From positions 114,096,011 through 114,160,010 of the forward strand of contig CM070877.1 of NCBI GenBank assembly GCA_036365515.1: a stretch of DNA of 64,000 nt, read 5' to 3'. The position numbers and the translations under genes are program-made. Below the pieces are notes generated by a model. That model worked only from the letters and a program-made list of their open reading frames with translations. It was not told where the DNA came from and ran no database searches. Positions 1 through 11,238 of this stretch are shown here, piece by piece; position 1 is the stretch's first letter, and every line of letters starts with the position of its first letter. This DNA comes from Torymus aiolomorphi (Eukaryota > Arthropoda > Insecta > Hymenoptera > Torymidae).

Positions 1-1254
1 CTGTACTTATTATATTATAATAGTTTATGGCATAAAAATTAAATAGTGAAACCATTTTAAAATCACGATAACCCCCTTAAATAGAGGTTAGTTTCCAAAT
101 TAAGTATGCAAAATTAATGAGATGTCGCTTGATTGTAAAAATTCTGGATATCTCTTGTATTGATTTACAAAATATGAAGATTATGTATTTGTTAAAGAAT
201 TTCAATATTTTAATTTTTCAGGAATTTAGAAAATACTTGCAACAAATTGCATGTTCTCATTGTTTTTATTTATTATGTAAATGAAGAAACGTTTACTGTA
301 TTGATACACCATATACATAGGCACCACCTAAGATGGATGCAATTTCGCCGAAGCCTACATGATTTTCGTATTCACTTCGTCGAATGAGCACGCTACATTA
401 TATCTTGCATTTACCGGCATAACGCATAAGTATGATGCGGCAACTTTCGTTGTCGGTACTTTCGAGTTCGTCGACTCTGAGAAAGTTAAGGGAAGAGATT
501 TCCGTGACACCGGCATTTTACCTTCATTTTATTCATCTCTGCACTCTGCTACCATACTTACTTTTATATATACGCACGCACGTACGCGTTAAATATGCTT
601 ACTGCATATGTGGACTTATACGTGACCGGACGTATGCGGCATTTACTTGTTCAGTTGTTCGTGCACTGACCGAGCCGCTTAATTGTGAATTCATCAGCGT
701 GATTTGCAAAATGCGTAGACGTTACGTTCTGCAGCTTGTTTTGTAATGGTGGGAATTGTTACAACTTGTCAAGGACAAACCTGTCGCCATGTACGTTTTT
801 TGCTTAATTTACGATCTGATGATAACGTTTGAAATATTTCTTTTTAAGCTTATTTTCCATGATCTTATCAAATTTCATAGCAAATATAACTTGACTTTTA
901 GTTTATTAATAATTTTATTTCGTATGCGAGTATCTTCCGATTATTAAGACAAATAATTGATAATATATTGATCACTGCAGCAATCAGTAGCGTCGTTTTT
1001 ACATATAAATTGCAGCGTAGAATATAGTAGAAAAAAATGTGTAGTTTATATTAAAAGTTATTAACTATTAACCACGTTCATAATGAGAATAGGATGCAGT
1101 CTAGTGTTAACATATTGATTTTTAATAAATTTATTCTTCTTTATGTTAATTGTCGACCCCGATTTTTACTTTTTTCATTCAAAAGCTTAAAAAACGGTTT
1201 ATCAGGATGCAATAAGTTAATATACATATATCGATAAGTCTAACCCACATAAAA
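1..1254. other. AT-rich stretch without a recognised gene
   Basis: Several short open frames lie between 359 and 947, but they overlap each other, have no recognisable domain and show no splice-like boundaries. I see no clear tandem repeat and no terminal inverted repeat here. The stretch ends where the GAAA/TTTC-rich satellite block begins. Confidence 0.4.
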
Positions 1255-2110
1255 CGAAATATTTCTGAAAGGTTTCGGAAATGTTTCGTAGAAAGGATGA
1301 AAACATTTTAAAAATATTTCCCAGAAAGGTTTCTGAAATAAGTTATGTCCGCGATAGAAGCCATCAAAAAGGTTTCATGATATATTTCAGAAAGGTTTTA
1401 TAAAATTATTTTAAGAAATGTTTTTGAAACATTTCTGCAACATTTTGAAACTATTTGAACTATCTCTTAAAATGTTTCAAAAACATTTTAGAAACCTTTC
1501 TAAAAATATTTTTCTAAATATTTCTGAAATATTTCCAGAAAGGTTTCTGAAATAATTTATGTCCGCGATAGAAGCCATCAAAAAGGTTTCATGATATATT
1601 TCAGAAAGGTTTTATAAAATTATTTTAAGAAATGTTTTTGAAACATTTCTGCAACATTTTGAAACTATTTGAACTATCTCTTAAAATGTTTCAAAAACAT
1701 TTTAGAAACCTTTCTAAAAATATTTTTTAAATATTTCTGAAATATTTCCAGAAAGGTTTCTGAAATTATTTATGTCCGCGATAGAAGCCATCAAAAAGGT
1801 TTTATGATAGATTTCAGAAAGGTTTTTTAAATTATTTTAAGAAATATTTTTGAAACATTTCTGCAACTTTTTGAAAGTTATTTGAACTATCTCTTAGAAT
1901 GTTTCTAGAAACCTTTCTAAAAATATTTTGTGAAAGATTTTGGAAAGGTTTCCTGAAAAGTTCTGTGAAATATTTTTGAAAGGATACAACAATGTTTTAC
2001 GGAAGTTTCTAAGAGGCCTCAAAACCATCAAGTAAGATTTTTGAAACATTTTAAAAGATTTCAAAAAATATTTTTCAAAAGTTATCGGAATTAGAAATTT
2101 TTTAATAATA
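1255..2110. repeat. Tandem repeat with a period of about 214 bp
   Basis: The marker GTCCGCGATAGAAGCC occurs at 1347, 1561 and 1774, which gives periods of 214 and 213 bp. The first two units are nearly identical and the third is more diverged and shortened. Each unit is itself made of short, imperfectly palindromic pieces of the type GAAACATTTC and GAAAGGTTTC, the same vocabulary as the larger satellite that follows. Recent local amplification is the simplest reading. Confidence 0.85.
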
Positions 2111-2331
2111 TTTTATAACAATTTTTTTTTAACAATTTTGAAAACCAGTTTTTTCCTTGTAGTTGATGATCCTTCCTGAACTCCTGCAACTTAATATATC
2201 TGAATAGTTATTATATCAGTTATGTTTTTTAATATTAAATTATTGTATATTTGCATTAATTTATAATATTATCGTTCGCAATTTCGCATTTACAAATTAT
2301 CTTACAGAAAAAACGCAGAAAAAAATTTTGA

Positions 2332-2400
2332 CCTAAGGTGGGATCGAACTCGAGTCCCTCGGATTACAAGGCTGATGCCCTAACCACTACGCTACGCAAC
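2332..2400 (-). pseudogene. tRNA-like sequence (degenerate)
   Basis: Read on the minus strand, this has a D-arm/box A-like stretch (GCGTAGTGGTTAGGGC) and a T-arm/box B-like stretch (GAGTTCGATCCC) at tRNA-like spacing. I cannot pair a convincing acceptor stem. It is probably a tRNA-derived part of a repeat, not a working tRNA gene. It lies in a 2111-2534 interval that is otherwise AT-rich and featureless. Confidence 0.45.
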
Positions 2401-2538
2401 GCTTCTACCGTACAAAATTTTTATTTTAGCTAAGTATGGAGTAGACTTGAATAAAAATGGCAAACATTTGATTAAAAGATAACATATTGAGTACTTTCGA
2501 CTATGATATTTAATAAACTCAACTAATTCTTTTGTTAA

Positions 2539-3054
2539 GGCCATGTGAAGTACCGACACAATCCCTACCTTACCGGCACCTAAACTTTAATTCTTTTATC
2601 GTATTTAAACAAGAATTAAAAAAAAAGAGTTCTTCATGCTCTCCAACATAACATTAAGTGAAATGCCCTATTAAATTTTTAAATCATTGTATTAATTAGA
2701 TTTTTCTAAAATGGATTTGGAAATGTTTAATGCTTCGTTCTAGTTAATTACTAATTTGAAAAACGTTTTTGGGAAAATCTAATGGATGGAATCATTTAGA
2801 AATTTAATAGGGTATGCTTAATCCCATTTCGGTGGGTGTGAAAAACGCTTTTTCCTAAAATTTTTGTTTAGATGTGATAAAAAACATAATATTTATGTAC
2901 CGATAAGTTAGGGATCTGCGGTTGAGTTAAACATGGCTTTAAGACCGGAGGGCGTGAAAGAATGCTTTTTTCTAAAATTTTTGTTTAAATACGATACAAA
3001 AATTCAAGTTTAGGTGTCGGTAAGGTATGAATCGTGTCGGTACTTCGTATGACC
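2539..3054. mobile_element. TTAA-flanked MITE (piggyBac-like)
   Basis: The left end GGCCATGTGAAGTACCGACA and the right end TGTCGGTACTTCGTATGACC are imperfect inverted repeats. The inverted similarity continues inward past 2600 and outward from about 2985. TTAA sits immediately outside both ends (2535-2538 and 3055-3058), the target duplication typical of piggyBac-type elements. There is no transposase frame, so it is non-autonomous. Related copies lie at 24661-25013 and 26710-27068. Confidence 0.75.
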
Positions 3055-3058
3055 TTAA

Positions 3059-3470
3059 ATTCGTACTCTTGTCAATTAAACATTCACTTGATTTGCCAAA
3101 ATATTTGCAAGATCAAATAAATAAGTATTGGATTTGATTAAATAATTAGTAGAACTAATAAGATAACCAATAAAACACAACTAAATATTTAGTTAAATCA
3201 AATTAATATTTATTGTAATCTAAGAAATATCCCTATATAAAAAAGTCATGACCGGATGTTGTGAAGCCAAAATAAACGTTATGTGATTAGCTCATGTAGT
3301 GCGCATGCGTCTAAATCAGGAAGTCGAACCGTTTTCTAGCGGTTAGGGCGCGCAACGCGCGCTGTTGAAATCTCTAGTTTAGTAAAATCGAGGAAACCTT
3401 TGATTGACGAGAGAAGGGCGTGTGAGAAAAGAAAACCTGATACAAAATCTTTTCAAAACCTTCACATAAT
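3059..3470. other. AT-rich spacer, no gene seen
   Basis: I see no coding frame and no clear repeat unit. A small GC-richer patch at about 3290-3365 contains GCGCAACGCGCGC. The next satellite array begins just downstream. Confidence 0.35.
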
Positions 3471-5990
3471 ATTTCATAAAATGTTATATATTTCTTTGTG
3501 GAAAGGTTGTAATAAACTATTCTTGAAAGCTTTGTAAAACCTGGCCCTGATATGACTTGAAATTTTTTTATGGCGTCAATACCATATGATAAATGTTGCT
3601 AAGACATTTCGTTAACTATTAACGCAATGATACATTCAATTTTTTTTAGTCTCCTCATAACATGACGTAAAATGTTCTTGCAAGCTTTTGGGGAATATTT
3701 TATTATAGTTTCTTTACCTAAAGAAACTTTCCAAGAAATCTTTACAAAACGATCCCATAATATTTCATGAAATGTTATGTCTCTTTGGAGAAATGGCGAC
3801 AATACCGAATTAAATTGATGCGAAAATATTTCAAAAACATTTTACGCAATGATACTAGAAATTTTTTTTAAAGGTTACCTTAATAATCTTTCATAAAATA
3901 TTTTTACAAGGTTATAGGAATATTTTTTGGTGTTTTTGTTTATGTGAGCCAGTAATTTTCAGAAATCATTTTCAAAAAGTCCCCCTAATATTGTAAGAAA
4001 AATTTCGGGAATGCTTTGTAAAACCTCGAACTAATATCTCTTGTAATATATTTTTCATGGTGTCAATAACGAATCAAAAAGGATGCGATAACTTTGCTAA
4101 AACGTTTCAGGAAATGATACGGGAAAGGTTTTTGAAAGCTTCCTTATAACTTTTCGTGAAATATTTTTGAAAGGTTTCGGAAATATTTTTTCACATTTTA
4201 ATTATCACAAAATAATCCTTCCTAGAAATCTTTTTGAAACCTTTTCGTAATATTTCATGAAGTGTTTCTCTAGAGAAAGTACACGAGAAGAATTACGGGA
4301 AAGCTTTGTAAAACCTTGCAGTAATATTTCTTGAAATGCGTTTTCACGATGTCAATATCGTATCCAAAAAGTAGCGAAAACTTTGCTCAAACGGTTCAGA
4401 AAATGATACAGGAAATGTTATTTGAAAGCTTCCTTATAACTTTTAGTGAAATATTTGTGCAATGTATCAAAAATATTTTTTTACATTTTCAGTTTTATAA
4501 AAAAATCCGTCCAAGAAATCTTTTTGAAACCTTTTCGTAATATTTTATGAAATGTTTTTTTAGGGAAAGTTTGCGAGTATAACTTCGGGAAAGCTTTGCA
4601 AAACCTTGCGGTAACATTCCTTGTAACTGGGTTTTCACGTTATCAATATCGTATCGAAAACGTTGCGAAAAGTTTTCTAAAACGTTTCAGAAAATGATAC
4701 AGAAAATGTTCTTGAAAGCTTCCTCATAACTTTTCGCGAAATATTATTGCAAGGTTTCGGAAATATTTTTTTACATTTTCAGTTTCATAAAAAATCCTTT
4801 CAAGAAATCTTTTTAAAACCTTTTCGTAACATCTCATGAAAGGTTTCTTTATGGAAAGTTTGCGAGAAAAATTTCAGGAAAGCTTTGTAAAACCTTACAG
4901 TAACATTTCTTGAAATGTGTTTTCACGATGTCAATATCGTATCCAATACGTTGCGAAAACTTGGTCAAACGTTTCAGAAAATGTTACCGGAAATGTTTTT
5001 GAAAGATTTCGTTATAACATTTCACGAAATATTTTTGCAAGGTTTCGGAAATATTTTTTATATTCAGTTTCATAAAATAATCCTGCCAAGAAATCTTTTT
5101 GAATCCTTTTCGTAACATTTCATGAAATGTTTCTTTATAGAAAGTTTGCTAGAAAAATTTTGGGAGAGCTTTGTTAAACCTTGCAGTAACATTTCTTGAA
5201 ATGTGTTTTCACGCTGGCAATATAGTATCCAAAACGTTCCGAAAACTTTGCTACAACGTTTCAGAAAATGATACAGGAAATGTTTTTGAAAGCTTCCTTA
5301 TAACTTTTCGTGAAATATTTTTGGAAGGTTTCGTAAATATTTTTTCACATTTTCAGTTTTATAAAATAATCCTTCCAAGAAATCTTTTTGAAACCTTTTC
5401 GTTACATTTATGAAATGTTTCTTTATAGAAAGTTTGCGCGAAAAATTTTGGGAAAGCTTTGTAGAACCTTGCAGTAACATTTCTTGAAATGTGTTTTTAT
5501 GATATTAATACCGTTTCCAAAACGTTGTTCAAACTTTGCTAAAACGTTTCAGGCAATGATACCGGAAATGTTTTTGAAAGGTTCCTTATAACCTTTCGTA
5601 AAATATTTTTGCAAGGTTTTAAGAATGTTTCTTGAATGGTTCTGTAGGAATAAAAACATCTTTTTGAGAAATTTTGTCAACACCTTGCCATAATATTTCA
5701 TGAAATATTACACGTTTCTTTTCAGAGACGTTGTAAGAAAGATTTCATAAAAGCTTTAAAAAAGCTTGCAGTATTATTTTATGAAATGTACTTTCATTGT
5801 CTACTTTCAACATTAATTGAAATGCTTCTAAAGTGTTTCTGTAAGGTTTCCTGAAATCTCACTGAAAATATTTTTGAGAGGTTTCTGTAATATTACAGCA
5901 AGGTTGTGGCAAGCTTTTCATGAAATATTTCTTAAAAGGTTTCACCAAAACTTTTCATGCCATGTGGGAAAGGATTGTCCACAAATAACA
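3470..5990. repeat. Satellite array with monomers of about 287 bp
   Basis: The marker CTTGAAATGTGTTTTCAC and close variants recur at about 4330, 4620, 4909, 5199 and 5484, which gives a spacing of 285-290 bp. Other landmarks in each monomer are AAACGTTTCAGAAAATGAT, GGAAATATTTTT and AAGAAATCTTTTTGAAACC. Central monomers are more alike than those at the edges. Open frames of 60-80 codons inside the array simply repeat with the monomer and are not genes. Confidence 0.85.
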
Positions 5991-6228
5991 CCATATGCCA
6001 TGCTTTCTATGCCTTCAATGCATAGAGGTAATAAGTATAGAGGAGGGGAGACATAGGCACATGTGTAAGCGGTATCGTCCGCTCGATAGAAAGAGAGAAA
6101 AATCAGAGGGCCCTCTTTGTCTCTATTAATGCATGCGCGTCTGACAGAGAAAGAGAGGACTTCTTCGTTCTCATTCTCTTTCTACAACGGCGGACATATT
6201 TTCAGCGGACTCCTCTACTCTATAGTTA

Positions 6229-6393
6229 GGGCGCCTCTACATGGAGTCTGGCGATCTCGAGAATGACAGTCTAACTCCATGAGATTGAGAAGGATAGAGC
6301 ACATTTGAAAATTGTCTGTCTTTGTTGCTCTCACAAAGTTAGGTATGCCAGTCTGCCATTCTCGAGAACGCCATACTCCATGTAGAGGCGCCC
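6229..6393. mobile_element. 165-bp MITE with TTA target duplication (PIF/Harbinger-like)
   Basis: The left end GGGCGCCTCTACATGGAGT matches the right end ACTCCATGTAGAGGCGCCC as a perfect 19-bp inverted repeat, and a second pair (CTCGAGAATG / CATTCTCGAG) follows further inside. TTA flanks both sides (6226-6228 and 6394-6396). A 3-bp TWA duplication is characteristic of PIF/Harbinger-type elements, so that family is my inference. It is non-coding. Confidence 0.8.
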
Positions 6394-8771
6394 TTACTTA
6401 TTACCTCTATACTTCGATGGCGTTGATTCCGTTGGACCGCTCCACTCATTCGTTTGTCTTGTAATCGTATACATACATCCACACACGCACTTACAAATCT
6501 TCCAAAAATATATCACGTTATATTTATACGTATCTCCTAATGGTAAATTTATAAGAAATTATTGAGATAAGTTTTTAAAAGCTTTCTTAATCTAAAAAAG
6601 ACATATTTTTAAAAGACTATACGAATATTCAAAAATTTTAGGTAATTTTCGAGAAATAATATTGGAAATATTTACAAAAACTTTCTCGTAACATTTCTTG
6701 AAATGTTACTGCAAGGTTTCGAAAACATTACTTGACTAGTTTTGAATCGGAATAATGCACATCTCAATTAACCTTTCAAAAACGTTTCCAAAAATTTCAT
6801 GAAATATATCATGCTTTTTCGCTGCATATATTACTAGAAAGGTTTGGGAGAATGTTTTCGGAAGGTTTTTGTAATATTGTTAGAAATACATTTAATACCA
6901 AGAGAGAGATGTTTTTGAAACCTTTTAAAAACCTTTCGAAAAATAATATTGAAATATTTATCAAACCTTTCTCGTAACATTACGCGAAAATGTTACTGCA
7001 AGGTTTTAAAAACATTACATGACAAGTCCATGAGTCGGAATAATAAACTTTTCAAGTAACCTTTCAAAAACGTTTCCAAAATATTTCATGAAATATATCA
7101 TGTTTTTTCGCTGTATCATTACTAGAAAGGTTTCGGGAAAGGTTTTAAAAATCTTTTTAAAAGATTTTTTGAAATGTTTTATTTGTCGGTAAGTTAAAAC
7201 TTTTACGAAATGTTTTTAAAAGTTTTTGGTAATGTTTTCTTGAAATATTTTTGAAAATGTTTTTACACCTTTTAAGATATATTTTAGCAAGGTTTTTGCA
7301 ATGTTTCATCAAATATTTCACTGAAATATTTCATTTTATGTGGGATGTGTAAGCGGTATCGTCCGCATACCTCCATACTTCTATACCTCTATACTTCGTT
7401 GGCGTTGATTCCGTTGGACCGTTCCACTTATTCGTTTGCCTTGTACTCGTGTACATACATACAGACAGGCATACAAACACACACACTCACACGCACTTAC
7501 AAATCTTCCAAAAATATATCACGTTATATTTATACGTGTATCCTAATGGTAAATTTATAAGAAATTATTGGGATAGGTTTTCAAAAGCTTTCTTAATCTA
7601 AAAAAGAAATATTTTTAAAAGGCTATACAAATATTCAAAAATTTTAGGAAATTTTCGAGAAATAATATCGGAAATATTCACAAAACCTTTCTCGTAACAT
7701 TTCTTGAAATGTTACTGCAAGATTTCGAAAACATTACTTGACTTGTTTTGAATCGGAATAATGCACTTCTCAATTAACCTTTCAAAAACGTTTCCAAAAA
7801 TTTCATGAAATATATCATGTTTTTTAGCTGCACATATTACTAGAAAGGTTTCGGAGAATATTTTCGGAAGGTTTTTGTAATATTGTTAGAAATACATTTA
7901 ATACCAAGAGAGAAATGTTGTTGAAACCTTTTAAAACCTTTTCGAAAAATAGTATTGGAAATATTTACAAAACCTTTCTTGCAACATTTCTTGAAATGTT
8001 ACTGCGAGGTTTTAAAAACATTACTTGACACGTCAATGAGTCGGAATAATAAACTTTTCAAGTAACCTTTCAAAAACGTTTCCAAAATATTTCATGAAAT
8101 ATATCATGTTTTTTCGCTGTATCATTAGTAGAAAGATTTCGGAGAATGTTTTAGGAAGGTTTCTGCAATATTGTTAGAAACAGATTTAATACCGAGAGAC
8201 TAATGATGTTGAAACCTTTTAAAAACTTTTCGAAAAATAATATTGGAAACATATACAAAACCTTTCTCGTAACATTTCGCGAAATGTTACTGCGTGCTTT
8301 TAAAAATATTACATGACACGTCCATGAGTTGGAATAATAAACTTTTCAAGTAACCTTTCAAAAACGATTCCAAAATATTTCATGAAATATGTCGTGTTTT
8401 TTAGCTGTATCATTACTAGAAAGGTTTCGGAGAATGTTTTAGGAAGGTTTCTGCAATATTGTTGGAAACAGATTTAATACCAAGACAGAAATGTTGTTGA
8501 AACCTTTTAAAAACTTTTCGAAAAATAATGTTGGAAATATTTACAAAACCTTTCTCGTAACTTTTCGCGAAAATGTTACTGCAAGGTTTTAAAAACATTA
8601 CATAACACATCCATGAGTCGGAATAATAAACTTTTCAAGTAACCTTTCAAAAACGTTTCCAAAATGTTTCATGAAATATATCATGTTTTTTAGCTGTATC
8701 ATTACTAGAAAGATTTCGGAGAATGTTTTAGGAAGGTTTCTGTAATATTGTTAGAAACAGATTTAATACCA

Positions 8772-9360
8772 CACTGAGAGAAATGACATAGGAAAATTTG
8801 TTAAATATATAACAAAAATTGCTATTTTATATAGGAACGGAAGGATATACTCGACTTGTGACGTATTTTATTATATATAAAGAAATAATTATTATATTTA
8901 TAAAAATAATTATTATATTATAAAATAAATTTTCCAATACACTTGAGCGGAAATTATTGTATTATATTGTAAAAATTTAGATATAGTAAAATTTTTAATC
9001 TTTTTTAATAATATTTATTATATACATCCCAAGTTTTACTAACTTATATAGTAAAAAGTGCTATCAGACGCCAGTGCCACCTGATCGCGGTGAGGTTATA
9101 GGGAAGATGACTAATGTATAAGTTCCAAAATTTTACACTCAAGAGTCTCCGTGGGTAAGTGGTCAGCGCGCTCGACTGGCGTGCCGAGGGTCGAGGGTTC
9201 GAATACAACCAAGATTTTTTTTTTTAATTGAGCTTATTACCATAAATTGCTATATATATAGTAAAAATTATTAGATGTCGAGTATATCCTTCCGTTCCTA
9301 TATAATATAGCAATTTTTGTTATATATTTAACAAATTTTCATATGACATTTCTCTCAGTG
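8772..9360. mobile_element. TIR element carrying a central tRNA-like sequence
   Basis: The ends CACTGAGAGAAATGACATA and TATGACATTTCTCTCAGTG are near-perfect inverted repeats, and the inverted similarity continues (GAACGGAAGGATATACTCGA / TCGAGTATATCCTTCCGTTC). The element splits a satellite monomer: uninterrupted copies read ACCAAGAGAG at this place, which implies a 2-bp CA duplication. There is no transposase frame. The interior holds a tRNA-like sequence at 9144-9210. Confidence 0.8.
9144..9210 (+). pseudogene. tRNA-like sequence inside a TIR element
   Basis: GTGGGTAAGTGGTCAGCGCG resembles a D-arm region and GAGGGTTCGAATAC resembles box B. A CTCG/CGAG stem lies where an anticodon stem would be. 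The acceptor stem does not pair. The two pieces could act as an internal RNA polymerase III promoter, but this is inferred only from the motifs. Confidence 0.5.
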
Positions 9361-10687
9361 CAAGAGAGAAATGTTGTTGAAACCTTTTAAAAACTTTTCG
9401 AAAAATAATGTTGGAAATATTTACAAAACCTTTCTCGTAACATTTCGCGAAATGTTACTGCAAGGTTTTAAAAACATTACATGACTCGTCCATGAGTCGG
9501 AATAATAAACTTTTCGAGTAACCTTCCAAAAACGTTTCCAAAATATTTCATGAAATATATCATGTTTTTTCGCTGTATCATTAGTAGAAAGGTTTTGAAG
9601 AATGTTTTAGGAAGGTTTCTGCAATATTGTTACAAACAGATTTAATACCAAGAGAGTAATGTTGTTGAAACCTTTTAGAAACTTTTCGAAAAATAATATT
9701 GGAAATATTTACAAAACCTTTCTCGTAACATTTCGCGAAATGTTACTGCAAGGTTTTAAAAACAAACTTTTCAAGTAACCTTTCAAAAACGTTTCCAAAA
9801 TGTTTCATGAAATATATCATGTTTTTTAGCTGTATCATTACTAGAAAGATTTCGGAGAATGTTTTAGGAAGGTTTCTGCAATATTGTTAGAAACAGATTT
9901 AATACCAAGAGAGAAATGTTGTTGAAACCTTTTAAAAACTTTTCGAAAAATAATGTTGGAAATATTTACAAAACCTTTCTCGTAACATTTCGCGAAATGT
10001 TACTGCAAGGTTTTAAAAACATTACTTGACACGTCAATGAGTCGGAATAATAAACTTTTCAAGTAACCTTTCAAAAACGTTTCCAAAATGTTTCATGAAA
10101 TATATCATGTTTTTTAGTTGTATCATTACTAGAAAGGTTTCAGGAATGGTTTTAAAAATCTTTTTAAAAGATTTTTTGAAATGTTTTATTTGTGGTAAGT
10201 TAAAACTTTTACGAAATGTTTTTAAAAGTTTTTGGTAATGTTTTCTTGAAATATTTGTGAAAAGGTTTTTACACCTTTTAAGTTATATTTTAGCAAGGTT
10301 TTTGCAATGTTTCATGAAATATTTCATGAAATATTTCATGAAATATTTCACTGAAATATTTCGTTTTATGTGGGAAGTTGGTAAAACACCTAAATATAAA
10401 ATCTAAATTCGATGTATTCCTTTTTACTCACAAGTATGATACAAATCTTACATTAACGTAAAATTTTTGAGATATGATTATTTATTCATCTTAGTACATT
10501 TTTTTTTACATTTTATAATATTTTTTATAGTAGTATATTTGTGGCTTTCAGGAATAACGACTTAACCTACTTTTTCTTTTGTCAAAATTGAGATAGCACC
10601 GGAATGTATACCTTCTAACTATCCTTTTTCATGTAGACTTGGTCCGGAAACCTAAAACGCGTTCAAAGAGCAAATATCAAATAACAT

Positions 10688-10860
10688 ACGGTGAAAGTAC
10701 AATGGTGTTCCGTGCCATGCTCCGTGCTCTGTTCCGTGCTCAGTGCCATCTGTGCACGGTATCCACACTGTTCCTGTTGATTCCATAATTCTGGTTCAAA
10801 ATTTAACGTTGATGTGCCATCTCTATAACATTTTTATCTACGTACTATAATACTATAAAC
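10688..10860 (+). repeat. Left inner inverted arm
   Basis: The sequence GTGAAAGTACAATGGTGTTC, the TCCGTGCTC repeats, CAGTGCCATCTGTGC and TTCTGGTTCAAAATTTAACG recur in inverted order at 13228-13400. Between the two arms is mainly AT-rich DNA with ATT repeats (10861-11233) and the solo LTR. Confidence 0.8.
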
Positions 10861-11238
10861 AGTATAATAACATCACTATTATTATTTATTATTATTATTA
10901 TTATCACTATTTATTATTATTATCACTATTATTATTATGTTATTTTAATAATATCACTATTTCTAATAAATGTACACAATGTTCTGCTACATTTATTGCT
11001 CTCAATATTTTATTACAATTATAATTTTTCTGGAGTCGTTCGTTCATCTTTTAACACTTTTAATAACATCACTATCACTGTATTACTATATACTATATAC
11101 ACTTATATTACACTGTAAAAACTGCTGTCTAAATTTACGACTTTCAAAATTATAATAAAATTACAAATTTTATTAATATCTCAATTATATTACAAATTAC
11201 AAACCTCGTAAAATATATAGGATTATACTGTTTATAGT

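Larger units (their letters stand above)
6397..10370. repeat. Satellite array, monomers of about 290 bp plus a duplication of about 980 bp
   Basis: The marker GAGTCGGAATAATAAAC recurs near 7031, 8036, 8325, 8616, 9495 and 10038, mostly in steps of about 290 bp. Each monomer carries GAAACCTTTTAAAA, TTGGAAATATTTACAAAACC, ACATTTCGCGAAATGTTACT and TTTCATGAAATATATCATG, all partly palindromic. A longer unit is also duplicated: GGCGTTGATTCCGTTGGACC occurs at about 6421 and 7403. The block is interrupted at 8772-9360 by a transposable element and ends at about 10370. I see no genes in it. Confidence 0.85.

Noticed and set aside
359..746. Two overlapping frames of 77 and 104 codons near the left end
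   Set aside because: No recognised domain, and the two use different phases of the same DNA. I cannot support either as a gene.
6061..6220. A possible promoter or small RNA gene in the GA/CT-rich patch before the TTA MITE
   Set aside because: Only simple AGAGAG/CTCTCT symmetry was seen, with no snRNA or tRNA motif.
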